DNA of 64,000 nucleotides from Rotaria macrura (GCA_900239685.1 OENT01000221.1:94533-158532), one strand, 5' to 3'; numbered from the stretch's first letter, positions 13,711 through 29,068 are shown. The notes: a model not told the origin generated them from the letters alone. Made by a program: numbers and translations.

Positions 13711-16700
13711 CCAAGAAAATAAAATGAATTTTTCTTAGATGGAACCTTTCTTTTCTAGATGATGGGTCAGCAGGCATGGAATGATGAATGAAAGATGAAA
13801 AAAAAATGTGATTTAGGTTATTTTTTTCTATGAACCGGCTGATTAATCATGCTATTTCTTTTTTTCTCATCTCATATGTGTACTCGTAAATTTATCGCTG
13901 CTTATGTTCGCTTGTGTACGACTGTATAGGACTTCATTTGTTTTCAAACATTTTATGTTATTCTATTTAATATCCATAATAGACATGATTCTTTTTCTTC
14001 TCTTTCTTTTTATATTTACATCAACTATGATGCTAAACAAACGTTGACGAGAGATCAATACGATATGTTATTGTATCAGATGTTTTATTAATAATAAATA
14101 CATATGTTTCATGCTTATATACAGAGATTGACATCGTCGTCATTCTTGTAAAGACTAATATTTCGTCTGAGATCAATCATAAGTACTCAAAGTGAAAGAA
14201 TTTATTGTAAACTACGTGTATATAGCTTGTCTTGACAACTAATTAACCAGTTGGATCATAGATAAAACAATCATGCAAATAAGAAAATGATTATCATACT
14301 TGAAATAATACTTTTTGTGTAGTACATGGTATGTTTTACTATATCATCATAATTAAGATATTACAGTAGTGAATTATTCTACTACAGATGGTCATCAAAT
14401 ACTTTTTAGCGAGAAATAATTTAATTATATCAAATTTTAATTGGAGGCAAGTTAGAACAATGGATAGTTGATATTTTCAAGTATTGTATTCCGAGTATTC
14501 ATTGAAAACGTATGTAGGAATGTTAGAATTTTTGAATTGAAATCATAAAGATTATCATAATCATTTATAGATTAATAGTATATGACAATTATGTTCTCAT
14601 GTATATTTTTGATGCTCATAATGATCATTTCAATCGTAAAAACATAAAGAATCAAGTATTCATGGTGATAGACCTAAGCAGTTGAGCAATGAAAACATCC
14701 AGATTACTCTATTCTATATGTAAGTAACATGGTGTATTCAATATCTTGATAAGACAATCTGTATACGAATATGAAACAAAAACAATTGTCTTGATTTCGA
14801 CTAAAATATATCGATCTATTGAAATAAGAATGCATAGAAGAATCCAAACGTTATGCTCGATGCACTTTGATTTTCTCTGATCATGCGCGCTTGACACAAC
14901 TGAATCACTTAAAACATGTATACAAACAAAATTGGACTGTATCTAGTATTCAATTGGATTTAATTCTTGCCTAGATTATCTTTCTCGTGAACTTTGATTC
15001 CTACAATTCGTCATACGAGAATGGGTTTTTCAAACATAATAATTATTATTTAACCTTTCGTATTTTGATTGTTTTCTTTTGCTGTCTTAAACGATTAAAA
15101 GAAATTCTTTCGATTCTCACTCTGTCTAGTTTCTTGTTATCAGCACTTATCGCAAGAGATTGATCTACTCTCCAATCATTCAATAAGTAATTTACTTTTT
15201 TTTCCAGATAAATGCATTACTTTATTACATATACTTATCACATGAAGATCAATATGATTAGTATTATGTCTTTATTTCTGACTTGAGAATCTTTCCTGAT
15301 AGGGTAAAGAAAATTGGTTTACTTTCTGCACGAATCTTCAAATACAAAGTGAGTATCTTTATTCAGGTATTCAAATAGAGAATTTAAAAAGATTTCTACA
15401 ATTGAAAAACCAAAGATAAACATTACACAACATGGATAGAATTTTATTATCACTATTGTATATATTCTTAGATTTTTTTTTCTATCTGAACATCAGAAAT
15501 ATATCTGAACCAAATAGTCGATAGATAGACTTGAAATAAATATTCGTACGGATCCATACACAAATAAAATGTTGCTGTATTAAACTTGAAAATTCCGTAT
15601 AATATTTTTTGTGCTTGTATTAAATTATCCTTATATGAGAGATTAACTCTTAAGCCAAAAGAAATATTAGATTTTACTCAGTGAAACATCTGGAATTCGA
15701 TTTTTTTTATTCTAATTCAGGAGTATCAGAAGATTATTTCTACTTACCCAAAATTCATGTGTTTCTCATTTGCATATGTTTACAAAAGGAACTTAAATAC
15801 AAATCATTAACAAGTAAAAGTAGTCTTAAAACATTTTCGAACTATTGAATAGGTGATATAATAACTGTAGTTTTGAAATCTTCTCAATCGATCGAATAAA
15901 ACTCATACAGAATCTCTATTTATGTCAACATGAAGAAACTAACGAAATATGCGTGATGATTGGAATTCGGTGAACATTTGTTTATAGGCTACATGATATT
16001 CTTACTAAAATCACATTCAATCATTCGTAATGTCAGAATCCTATTGTATGAAACACTAAAATATTGCCTAATTAAATAAGCCATAGAATCGATGATATCT
16101 ATGTGCAGCGAAGAAGAATATTGAACAATAACAAATATATCATCGCATCAGAAATTAGCTTAATCTTCACACAGAATTGCAAATAACATCATCGCGAAAC
16201 ACGACATGAATGTTAAAGTAGTTAGTGTAGGAGGAATTATTTGATCCTTCTTATTTATTTCAAAGATCTACGAAAACATTATTGCAGTTGAACCTTGGTA
16301 GGAGGAGACTTCACATCATAATGATGAGAATATTAAGATATGTATATATGAATAACTTTGAAGAGTGATGATGAAAGAGTCATTTTTATTTATGAGCAGT
16401 AGTGTCCTCTCTCGTTTGATTATTGTATTAGTCGTATACTGTCAAGTGTGTCGTTGTCGCAACATAGCGCTACTGTCATCAGTACTAATAAAAAGTGTCT
16501 CATTCACAGATAGATCTATGTTTGTATGTAATATATATACGGCTTTATTTAATTTCTGTCTATTTGTGAATCATGCTTTTTTGTGAGTGATCGTCTATTT
16601 TATTTCATCTCTTCTTTGTTTTGTAGAAAGAATAAAGGCGAGGAACTCACCTGTTTCTAATTTCTTTTCTTTGCCTTTTTAAAGATTGATTGACAAGTGG

Positions 16701-16712
16701 TGTGTAAGAATA
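13711..16712. other. 3 kb intergenic, no gene recognised
   Basis: AT-rich sequence with stops in all frames. No exon chain, RNA gene or strong repeat was identified. An acceptor-like TTTGTTTTGTAG at about 16,615-16,626 lies upstream of the FAM174-like start and may mark a 5' leader splice site. Confidence 0.4.
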
Positions 16713-17211
16713 ATGTCGCCTGGTGATTTCTACGTGTCGTTTATTCTTGGTTTAATTTTTCATCTAACTTTACCACTAACTGTTAACACTTTGCCGAATA
16801 ATACAACAATCAGTTCATTTAATACTAGTAATATAATGACTAATGGAACTAATTCAAAAACAATTACGCCTATCCAAAATCGACTTATTAAAGGCAAAGA
16901 ACTAATACATGGTGCTTTTGCAAACATGGATCGAAGCACATTAATACGTGCTACTATTGTTCTTTCTGGTATTGCTTGTCTTGTTTTAATGTACATTGGA
17001 ATAAAAACATTTCTGTAAGTAAACACATAACATCAATTAGTTTTATATTTGCCATTATTATTATTATTATGATTGTTTTAGTTTACGTAAAAAGCGTCGA
17101 CCAAAACGATATACATTGATTACAGACCCAAACGCAATGGAAGAGCCTCTCTTCGGTGCTCATGACGATGAAGAAGAAATCGAAGATGACACATTATTTG
17201 TACGCAAATAA
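16713..17211 (+). CDS. FAM174-like single-pass membrane protein
   Basis: Two exons, 16713-17014 and 17082-17211, encode 143 residues. The N-terminus has a signal peptide-like hydrophobic stretch (about residues 8-25). A Thr/Asn/Ser-rich lumenal part with several N-glycosylation sequons follows, then a transmembrane segment (about residues 78-100, ending YIGIKTFL). The tail begins with a basic cluster (RKKRRPKRY) and finishes in an acidic run before TLFVRK. This order (signal, disordered lumenal part, TM, basic cluster, aromatic, acidic end with DDxTLF) matches FAM174A/B, small endomembrane/Golgi proteins of poorly defined role. A TTG-initiated extension 27 bases upstream is in frame, but the ATG at 16713 directly precedes the signal peptide. 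Confidence 0.75.
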
Positions 17212-18349
17212 TTAGAAGCAAAGCGAACGACATTGTTTTCTTCTATTGCTTTCATTTAGTCTTTTGTTCCATTTCTATCTCATAGTCATTCCGATGACAA
17301 TGTTTTAATATGCGATAAATATTATTATTATTATTGCTGTTTTTTTCATTCTGTTTCTTTTGTTAATGAACTGTTTTTTCTCTAATTCAGCTAGGCATCA
17401 ATCCGGTTTTGGTTTCATTCTACTCAGAATATTAAGTTTTTTTTTGAATTTCTTTTCAGATAATTCATTATTTATGTAATTACTATATTAATGTAAAACG
17501 TTGCTTCATATTATGAACGTCTTTGTGAAATTTTAAAGAATTCAGATAGGTATGAAAATTTTATGAGAAAAAGCATTAGCTCTTCGCTTTCTTACATATG
17601 CAAATGATCATGCTATGAATGACTCTTTGGGGATAGAAAATTATATGTAGTTGTCATCGTTGTTGCCACAGGTGGTGTTCTATATTTTGTAATAAGCTGT
17701 GGCTCATTTGTTACTTTGAATAGAAGTTTTACGTTTGAGTCATATTTAGTAATATTTTTGTTAACATAATGATCACAAAACCAAGGAATGGGGGAAAAGT
17801 CTCGAAATATTCATGAAAACTAAGCAGATATTTCATTTTTAAGTGTGTCAATAAATTAGTCTATGGTCAAATGTGAGCGTGTTGCTTTGCCTATCTTACA
17901 GAAATCATCGAGTTTTAAATGCTTACTTCGAATGTTTTTATGCTTCTCAAACGTAACAATTCACAAATTTATTCAAGTCTATGACTATATCTACTAGTGG
18001 TCATAAAATAAAATCAATCAATATTGAATCAATAACATTTCATAATTCAAGCGATTTTAACACGCTTGTGCTCACAGGTTGTCATTCGTTCTATGCTTTT
18101 TATGTTAATCACTGTTACATTCTATTCGTCACGGTTCGTTTCTTTACAATAAACTAGATTGTGCTCCAGGTTAAAGTAATGGAAAACAGAATGAAATACT
18201 TGAGGGTGTATCATCAAATGATGATTATTGGTTCACGATATATGTTCGTTGAAATCAAGGCTTAAAATCATTCGTTAGCATTGTCACCACCGATATTTCT
18301 TTTGTTTAGATAGTTTATTTTCTTCGTCTTTTCTATTCTCGCTTCGATA
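17212..18349. other. Intergenic, FAM174-like to thiolase
   Basis: These 1.1 kb hold the 3' untranslated region of the FAM174-like gene and the upstream region of the thiolase. A splice acceptor-like TTTCTTTTGTTTAG ends near 18310, about 40 bases before the thiolase ATG. No other feature recognised. Confidence 0.4.
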
Positions 18350-19972
<1,623 letters not shown>

Positions 19973-22900
19973 AATTTTACTTGATGAATTAATAAAAATT
20001 TACTCACTGTTCTTCTTTGTCTTCAAAATGAATCTGGTCACTTACATATTTACTATCATCAAAAGTCGCTCTTACACACATTCAATTTTCGATTTCTTGT
20101 TGCAACGCTTTTTTTGTGGTCGCCTCGGCTCTAGTAAAACTGAATGAGCTTTATATTCGTTTTATTGTGAACAAAATAAATTGGTCGATAGTGCACGTGT
20201 GTTTTCACTAAGAAGCAAACAACGATTTTTTAAGGTTCGAATGACTTAACGGTAAACAATCCACTTCGTTATAAACTAAAGTTCACATAATCTAAAATTT
20301 CAATACATGTAAATGAATTATATTTCATTTTTCGTGTCACTCTCATAAAATGATTCATGAATTCAGATTGTTTCCAGTAACAATTAGCAAAGTCTTGAAG
20401 ATTTTTTTGATTCTCTATTCTATATGTTAATTCTCTTCTGAACGATGAAGTGACAAAAATATATGTTTGTTGACATGGCATATTATTATCATGTGTTTTT
20501 CTTTAATTTGTATGTTCTTAAAGCAAAATATACGTATTTGAATGGAATGAGCTTCTATCAGTACAACTGATAATATGAGTTGATAAGAACAGTGTCTAAG
20601 TACTTCTTATTACCATGCATCAATGTCTACGGTCTTGTGTCAATTTCTCTATCGTATTTGTACTTGTATTCAGTTTCTCCTCTTCTGTGTACATGCGTTT
20701 GACACATAATATATTAATTTAATTATTACTTAAAGCAGTTTCCGTTTTCGTCTGTCAATAATTTTCTTAACCGTTGACCTTCTTTTTGTCTGTATGTATC
20801 ATCAGTTATGTTTAAATAAGTAATGGTGCTCTTTTCATTTGCCACGCAATGCGTCCTTCAGATACTATATGTCACACATGATGCAACTAAGCATTGATTA
20901 AAAGAACAAAAGTCATCAACATACATGCATACAGATGAAATCATAAATTCAATCACACAGATTTAGAAATTATGCAAACACGATTTGGCGAATTGATGAA
21001 GAGAAAACTAATTATACTACGCTACCATTTTTTGATTGATGTCTTTCCCATTTTTCATCATGATCAAAGAATTGCATTTGAAAAAATATTATTGGCACGA
21101 GACTTAGATGCAATCTGTTCATCGATCACTTTCATAATTATTTTTCAGTTTCAAAAAAAAAAACTTATCTTGAAATGCTACTATCTTGTTGTAGGTCTGG
21201 TTTTTGTGTATTCGTGAAAACTATCTATTTGGATTGATAGAAAATAGTGTCAAACTGAAGATGATTAGGTGTCTTCTAGAATTATGAATCATCTATCGAT
21301 TCAAAAAAAGTGAAACATATTTCTTTCTTCATCATTCCTTCGCTGATACCAATGTTTTACGGAAGGATTATAGACTCATAAGTGGAATGATATTCATTCT
21401 AAAACATTTATTAAAACCATTATCTACCTATGATCTTATTTCACAGACGTTTTCAAACATTTTCTTCTTAAGTATAGCTAAAAATAACTTGCAACAATAG
21501 TTATAACTTTCATTCGAAAACAGGCAGACCATAACAGTATGAGCCGGTGATTTCAAGGAGTTATCAGAACCAGTGGTTCTATAGTGTACAATCAAGATCA
21601 AGGTCAATGCTACAGTCAGGATCGAGAGAATGCAAAACAAAACTGGTAAGATTACAAAAAGAGTCATCTTGATGTGTGTCAAAACATAGCTTATCGCCCT
21701 GGAGTAATTTATTATTCACAGTACAATCGATCATCCATAGTCTTTCAGCAGTTTCGTTAATAGAAAATAGTGGTGTAGTTACGAGAAAACAAACGTTAAA
21801 ATAGTTATTTCATATTAATTTAACTGCTATAGCAATTAAGACGCGCAGTTCATTTATGATTCATTTTAATTATTCTGCGTGAAATGACTTTCCTCAAATG
21901 TGTAATCGAGGAAGCATTACAAAAGCAATATCTGCATGAACTATTCCTTGATAGACTCAGTAATCATTCACTTGGATGAATACCAAGAGTTGAAGATATC
22001 ATCATAAAGAATATTGTTTGTCTATTGAATACAGATTTTATTCAGGCTATGTTTTCTTCGATTTAGAATCACGAAAGCAATATTTTCAACGTCTATCGGA
22101 TCCGTAAGATTGAATGTTATGTCTATCGAACTATTTGTAGATTATTACTAAACAGTGTTATTCTCTCATGCACAAAGTGCTCGTTACTAGATATTCCTTT
22201 TTCATCTTCTTTAAAGTTACAAAATAAATCATTGATAAACTTAAAACAAACTGTACCGGTATTCATCACATGAATATGAAAGAATCATACAGAAATTCGA
22301 ATCATAACAATTTTTTCAATTCTTAATTGGTTTTCTTCATGTTTATCAGAGACGATATTTTCATACTCTGATCCAGTCGTTTCCTCGAGAATTCACAGAC
22401 CAATGTGGTAAAACTGAGATATTATTTCGAGAAGATTTTAAAATCAGTTGTAGAAGGAACTATTCGAAGAGCCAATATATTCAAGAAAAAATCTTTGGCA
22501 TTTCTCTACGAATAATGCCTTCTCATTGTTGCTTTGTTGAACGATACTAAAAATTTCGAACGAATGAAGTTGAATTATCAACAAGGCGGAATGAAGATGA
22601 ATTTGATGTTCCATGACCATCAATAATGCCTCCAAACTACATGAAACTCTTAAGTTTATTGCATCGTTCAATTCAGTGCAAGCTCCAGAATCAGGGTTGC
22701 AAACATCCTGCTCTGTTGATTATTGTATTTATGTTATGTTTGTTCAAATTATATGCGAATATTATCAGCTGACACCGACGTGTACGATCTGTTGTAATTT
22801 AGTGAAATCCAGACGAAACGTCTTATATTCTGGACAACTTTAGAAAACTTCAGCCCATGGGCTCGTTAATACAAAAGTGACGCACACCAACATAGGATGA
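19973..22900. other. Gene-poor stretch after the thiolase
   Basis: A polyadenylation-like AATAAA occurs about 200 bases after the thiolase stop. The rest is AT-rich with no phase-consistent exon chain. The only open frame with protein-like character is a short minus-strand one at 21428-21682, listed separately. Confidence 0.4.
21428..21682 (-). CDS. Possible small membrane protein or gene fragment
   Basis: An 84-codon minus-strand frame begins MTHIKMTLFVILPVLF and holds a strong hydrophobic segment of about 25 residues, followed by a short polar stretch. It could be a signal-anchor exon of a larger gene, a decayed fragment or chance. I recognise no family and found no partner exon with matching phase. 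Low confidence. Confidence 0.2.
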   Translation of the reverse strand: MTHIKMTLFVILPVLFCILSILTVALTLILIVHYRTTGSDNSLKSPAHTVMVCLFSNESYNYCCKLFLAILKKKMFENVCEIRS

Positions 22901-22979
22901 AGGTTTTTTTATTCTCGCGCAACACTCATTAAAATCTCAATCATAAAAAGGTTAACGATTACGAACATATTCTCGCAAT

Positions 22980-24455
22980 CATAAACAATATTAATAGACT
23001 AGCGAGGTCCGGTCCATACTGCACGGCTGATTTTTCTGTAAATTTTCATATCAGTGCTTCAACCTTTATCCAATAATAGAAAATCTGCCGGTTCCAATCG
23101 TATAGCTATAGATAGATAACCTTGTAGTCTTGCTACCTTATAGCCCTATACCGCTGCAATCTTATACCCTTGTACTCTTATATACTTATACCCTAATGAA
23201 TGTACTGAATCAAGGGTACCTGAAAAAGTACCCTGGTACTAGTATGTCACAGGTACTTTTGGGTACTTAAGTACCTTATAGTACTTTTAGGTACTTATAA
23301 GGTACTCGGGTGGGTACCCTGCTGCATAGCGTCTAGTAAGTGGGTACTTGAAGTTACTGATCAAATACTCGGCTGGGTACTATTGCGCAGTAAGTTTAGG
23401 TACCCTGCTGCCAAAGCTGCAGTATGTTGATGATCGAACCTAACCTTCGACTTTTTTCATTTTTGCTTCTGTCAAAGCAAATTATAATTTTTTTCGTTTT
23501 TATTTAATTTAATTTTTTCAATTCTGAAAATTCAAGCGGGTCAAATTTCTCGATCTGATCGAGCTTGAGTTGATCAGATCTCCACCAGACCATATCAAGG
23601 TAGTCCTCTCTCGATTTATGATCGAGATCGGCATTTTTTGACTATAATAAATAGTCAAGAAATAATCTAGAAAAGATTAGTATGAAAATATATTAGTTTT
23701 TTATGTTTTGTCTAGTTGTTTATATGGAGCTGTGTGTGCGAAAGAAAACGGTGAATGAACAGTCACTCTACAGAACGCGCCAAATCAAGGATACCCTGTA
23801 GAGTTTTCCAAAGTAAAGTTACAGGTGCAGGTACTCATACAAGTACCTGTTCAGTAAACATACTGATGTGGGTACCCAATGCAGTAACTAGATCAGTTTA
23901 ATCACTGAAAATTTTCGAAGTACCCGTATCGGGTACCTTGCTGAGGCTTTCGCAGTACATGGGTACCCTGAACTCAGTACTTCCCCTAGGGTATATACTT
24001 ATAGCTTTATACCATTATAACCAATCCGAGAGCCTTCGAAAACATTCTCGACCATGCATAGCGCATGGTCACTGAAAATTCTAGAGTGTGCTGGAAAATT
24101 CCAGTAAATGCAAGATCACTATCACAGATAATAAAAAATGATAGAAGACTATACCATTCTGGAAGAGTCTACATATTTCTACAACTTTCTAGGAACATAG
24201 CAGCATCCGGCTTCACCTTTAACTTTTGACCTGTAACTTGGATCTTTGAGGTGTTCACATGGTCACCAGTGAAAGTTCGAGAGAAATCTAGAAAGTTCCA
24301 GAAAATTCTAGAAACCTATGGTTAGCGACGCATAAATCTGGCAAACTGTAGGAAATTCTAGAATCCTTAGCCTTTAAACTTTCACCTTTTACCTTTGATC
24401 CGACACAGAGAAACATACAGACAGACAGACACTGAACATTATATATATAGATTGT
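22980..24455. mobile_element. GGTACC-rich repeat region with TE-like 3' tail
   Basis: Two blocks, about 23,205-23,410 and 23,815-23,990, are crowded with GGTACC, GGTACTT and GGGTACC words, many in inverted pairs. They are separated by a non-repetitive part. The region ends in a run of ACAGACAGACAGACACTG followed by an ATATATATAG tail (24,413-24,452), typical of a transposable-element 3' end. No intact ORF lies inside, so I read it as one or more non-autonomous elements nested together. Confidence 0.5.
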
Positions 24456-24632
24456 CACGTCATACGTGTATGTAAGGATGTCTGTCTTACAAGGAAACGT
24501 TCGTTATATGATCAATCACTCTATTTGCGTACACCTCAAAAGATATCATATAGTTTACAGTATTAGTTCCAGATATGAAAATCTCAGCTACATAGGCCTC
24601 TCTAGATTCTCCACCTTGCCAGTGCTAGCACG

Positions 24633-24942
24633 CCCAGGTCGAACAGAATGATCCGTAAACGGTCTTATACGATGAAAATACGGCCCGTTACGGCGTCGCG
24701 TTATCCCGTTTTAACATGGTCAGTAATACGGTGGTATGTTCTATTGAATACGATAGTATTGCGCTGTCTTTACGAGGGTTTTACCGCGTATATACGATGT
24801 CCGTGTACGTCCGTAATATGGGCCATCTTACAACGCCATAATACGGTTTAAAACGGTCGTTTAACCGTGGAAAACGATGCAAAAACGACCGTTTACGATA
24901 CTGTTACGGCTGTTTATGGTGTACTGTTTTCATCGACCTCGG
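24633..24942. repeat. CCCAGG-type foldback element, copy 1
   Basis: The left end reads CCCAGGTCGAACAGAATGAT; the right end, reversed, reads CCGAGGTCGATGAAAACAGT. The interior is dense in ACGGTCGT/ACGACCGT words that pair with one another. It belongs with four further elements in this window that share the CCCAGGT terminus. Confidence 0.5.
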
Positions 24943-25229
24943 CGATTCTTTGTAGACGCATAATTTCTTCATTGAACACCACGACTTTAGAAAGCGATTG
25001 GAAATATTAATAATGGTTTAACTTTTAGTTTTGCTTTTGAACAGTAAGCTAGATTTCTGTTTGTCAGCTAAATCTAGCTTATTCGACCTACATGAATCAT
25101 GAAAGTTAAACTTCATCAATGATACAATCACTCTGAGCCCTTCTTTCAGTCCATCTATCATATTTCGAAGATGCAGTCCTGTTCCATTAAGAGCCATCAA
25201 ATGCTAATTATTTATACTCAATATTTAAT

Positions 25230-25700
25230 CTGTTGGGTTAAGTATGAGTCGTGCATGGTCTATGCAGAGAAGCGTACTTGGACACTGTAACTCAACCGCA
25301 CCCTTTGAAATGTGTGATTCGATTGTCGAAATCTTTTTCCGTTACAGCTTTTTATTCAAGGTTTATCTAATAGGAGGAGTACACAGTTCGAGCAAAACGG
25401 TGTCGCTTACGATCCTAAAACAATCCGTAAATCCTATGAAAACGGACAATTTACGACTGTAAATAGTATCAATACGCTTCGTATTTAACGGTATTACCTG
25501 GCGCAGAAATGAGGATCGTATATTTATCGAATACGATGAGTTACAATGTGTCCATTTACGGACCATTTGTACAACGTAAATTATCCGAAATTTTCAATTT
25601 CAAAGGTCAAACGTTACGACTGCCGTCTACAATCGAACATGTTTCGTGACAAAAACACTGCTTTTACAGGACGTGATGTTTTAATGCTGAGAAATAAGGC
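25230..25700. other. Sequence rich in TACGG/CCGTA-type words
   Basis: Interspersed words such as CCGTAAAT, TTTACGG, ATACGAT and AACGGTATTAC resemble the interiors of the CCCAGG foldback elements, but I could not find paired ends. Probably an eroded or partial copy of the same kind of element. Confidence 0.3.
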
Positions 25701-25879
25701 TAATAGTCGCGACCCACTCCTATCTTTTGTAATTCACATGACCCTAGTGTAGTGACGCCTACGTGATCTTTTTCTAATGATCAGTTAAGATACGCTTTGA
25801 TGAGCATTGCACTGAATTTCAAAGTTCTATTGCTTCGAATTGCCTTTTCAGCGATGAAATTACAGTGAAAATTAACACT

Positions 25880-26038
25880 AACCAGGTCGACGAATACGCC
25901 TCACGTGCGGCCCGCGGTATACTACTGTATAAGTGGATGCACTATTTCGGACTTATCATGATAAAATTCCGGTCCATATAAGCCCATATACTGCAACAGT
26001 ACGACACCGTACACGAGGTCATATCGTTCGACTTGGTT
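25880..26038. repeat. CCCAGG-type foldback element, short copy
   Basis: The left end is AACCAGGTCGACGAATACG and the reversed right end is AACCAAGTCGAACGATATGA. At about 160 bp this is the shortest family member. The interior contains GTACGACACCGTAC-type dyads. Confidence 0.5.
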
Positions 26039-26319
26039 GATTAAGAATTTAAGGATTCTCATCTTAAATAATTGATGAAAAACTCTAATTTTTAAAAGAA
26101 GTTTTACATTTCATAGGCAAAAGCTATTCAAAAGAAATGAGTAAATAACTGCTTTAAATAACATATTTTATTTTTAACTAAAATTAAAAATCTATTCGAG
26201 TTTTCGTGTTATTTTCTGAACACATCTTTGGGGATGACAAATTGAACAGTTATAGATTAGATCGAAGACACAATAACCATAATAAAAAAGCACAAAAAGA
26301 AATCTTTGACAACACAAGT

Positions 26320-27235
26320 ATATTTTTATGAGAGAATGTCATACATTTTGATGGTTTCATTTGTTATAACACGATCTTTAATTATTCTTTTCCACCACTC
26401 GGTTTCATGTGCGCGTGTTTCAGTATTGGATAAATCATATTTTTGTTGATACATATGCAATGTGCTCAAAGAGCTTTGAGTCTGCTGGTAGCATTTTTAT
26501 CTTTCCTACGGGTTCATAGCTAAGTGTTTCTTTCATCCAACCTCTTTCTCCTGCATATACATTGCTTTGCAGCCTGAAAATGGTATTGAGTGGACCTATT
26601 AGTATTTGTCCAATTGTAGATTCTTTCATGTGTTTGAATATTGGTAGAGAAAGATGCTTTCCAGGCTCAGATTCCTTTTTAGAGCGCACTGAATTTTCAA
26701 AGTAGCTAATTTAGTTTACCGCATAATTTTTTATTCGAGCAGTGTGCATTTTAGATTCTTTAGCGTAGTATTTGATAGTGACGAAAAATATGTTGTTTCC
26801 AGTTGTTTTTTTTTGCAATGTTCGTTTTATAATTATTTCTAGTTTGGCGATATTCCTTCTTATTATATATGTTGGGTACATCCATTCTTCTTTGAACGTT
26901 GCTTTATATTTAGATCTTCATTTACCAGATTTTTTTTGTCGAGCAAATGTGATGAACATGTAGTATCAATAATTTTAACAACCATTCTATCAAGCAGATA
27001 GAGCCCTGTATGTGTCTGGTTTCTATATAGTGATGTTATTATTGGATTTTCTTCGGGAAGGACAAGAAAATTAAGACAGACAAGCGAATTGTCTGATTCG
27101 AATCCAGTTGTGAAATTTAAATTTTTATGCCATTTGTTGATGTGTGAATGAAATCGTTGATTTTTCTTTATGCTACATCGGTTAGAAGCTGCAGGTATCG
27201 ATGAATAATTGAAGAGAACATGCACTCGCATACTC
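26320..27235 (-). mobile_element. Decayed Penelope-like retroelement RT fragment
   Basis: Two minus-strand open pieces (27231-26863 and 26689-26435), joined by a frame-broken linker, together read like the C-terminal palm of a Penelope-like reverse transcriptase. The block ITSLYRNQTHTGLYL (around 27,000-27,050) corresponds to the family's TSVYRKPTHTGLYL motif, and SKKNGCTQHI to the (K)NGYP region. Stops between the pieces and a shift near 26,440 show that it is inactive. Penelope-like elements are typical of rotifer genomes. The catalytic YADD part upstream and any endonuclease are not visible. Confidence 0.6.
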
Positions 27236-28265
27236 AGCAGTATCCTCCATATTTAAAAAAAATAAAGAATAACGTAGGTGCCACCAAGGGAATAGGGTGC
27301 ACAATCAGCTTGGATCACACACATCATAGCAATACCACTTGTATAAATTAAATGATTTAAGGTGTGGGTATGATTGTGGGCATATTGTTGTGGGTGACTA
27401 AATGCAGAGAGAATGCACTCGTACACCAAAATCCTCCGTGTCTGTGCATTGTCCACTTAATTGGACGTCAATGTATGTCAAATGCATTGACCGATCATCT
27501 ATCTATCTATCAATCATAAAAGATGATTGATTGGTTCTTTTATCGTTCAGTGATATCAGAGAAAAATGTAAAACAGAGTTCGTCACAGGAAAGGACTGTT
27601 TTGATGCCTTGTCTTGCCTCGTCGTGAGTCGAAGACAAAAGATAAAATAGAATATGATTAAAATTAAGTATTTTTTATTAAAACAACAATTAAAACAGCA
27701 ATATTTTACTCAATTCTAATCTTATTATTCAATATTCAATCGATTTCGATCGATTTAAATTAAATTTTAAAATTAATTGAAAATGAGTCATATCTTATAC
27801 CATCAAACTGTGTTTGATTAGAACTTTAGGCAAGTTTTTTTCCTAGCACACATCTTAATTGTCGATATCACGTGATTATCTTGCTCAGTAAATTTATGAA
27901 CGCGAAAAAGAACTGCAACTGAGAAGATCAAGTTAAAAACTATTTTTCGATCGGGGAAAGAATTATAATCGACTCGATTAAAGTTTCGTCAATTTTAATA
28001 AAACACCCATCAATATTTAAACACTATCAAGAGGGAAAACACACTGCTTTACTTCTTTCAGCTTGTCCCTACTTTCCAAGGATTTCTTGGTATTTCTGTA
28101 TACCTTCTCAAACTTCTGTAGATTTCAAGTATCGAATTATTCATCGTTCCCATTGACGACTATTCTATATTGGAAGATTGACCATTACCGGCTTCACAAG
28201 ATGTTACAGAAGAACATTTATCCAGATTAGCATTCGGATTTTCACGTGTTTGTTGTGTTTCAGAC
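27236..28265. other. Non-coding AT-rich stretch
   Basis: No supported gene. It contains a short ATCT/ATCTATC tract near 27,500 and AT-rich sequence around 27,650-27,790. It may include further eroded retroelement sequence beyond the RT fragment. Confidence 0.35.
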
Positions 28266-28269
28266 CTAG

Positions 28270-28623
28270 CCCAGGTCGAATCCTCACGATCGTTAACGAC
28301 CATATACGTCTTAATACGGCCGCCGTGACCGTATTTCTCCGGATCGTGTACGGTAAAATACGGTCATCTACGGAAACAAGAAAATTGATGTTTATCATCA
28401 TCTTGATGAAAACCCTACACTTTGTCGTGCATCGATCGTTTACGGTAAAATACGATCTATTACTAAGATCGTTTGCGATCGGAAACGACCGTATACCTTC
28501 GTATACGACACGGAGAAATACGATCGTAATACTGAACCATGTATTACGACAAAATACGGTCGTGTACGCCATCGTATACGGTCGTAAACGCTCGTTGATG
28601 GAGTCCGTAATCATCGACGTGGG
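28270..28623. repeat. CCCAGG-type foldback element, copy 3
   Basis: It begins CCCAGGTCGAATCCTCACGA and ends in the inverse (reversed: CCCACGTCGATGATTACGGA). The interior is packed with ACGGTCGTATACGG-like palindromic words, giving coincident open frames on both strands that are not genes. The interior closely resembles copies 1 and 5. Confidence 0.6.
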
Positions 28624-29068
28624 AGGGTGTGTGGGTTCTGGAGTATGCGTAATCTCTTAACAAAGATCCACATACATTAACACTCATAATTACAATTCTT
28701 GTGAAAGAATGTTTCCTTGTTCTATTTGTTTTAATGCCTCCAGCAGTTGTAAACATTGATGTCTTGATACAGGGTAGTCATATACTATAACTATAGTAAT
28801 ACTCGTAGCTATGGAAAAGTCTTAGACAAGGGGCGCCCTCTTCGCATAGTGGTTTTCAGATTCGTTGAATAATTTCAATAGCTATAAAACTTCGTTCACT
28901 GATTAACAGGACGCAAACTACTATTGTTTCGACTAACTAGGAACCTAGCATGAAATTAAGTAAGTTACTTCAAGGATTTTTTTTTCAATATCAAAATCAA
29001 GAGAGGAAATCGTACATCTTATCGAACACTCGTTAGGTGGAAAAGTAGAATAATACCCTTGGCTTTCG

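Noticed and set aside
28178..28756. Overlapping 70-160 codon frames on both strands
   Set aside because: Produced by the palindromic ACGGTCGT words of a foldback element, which avoid stop codons on both strands; no motif.
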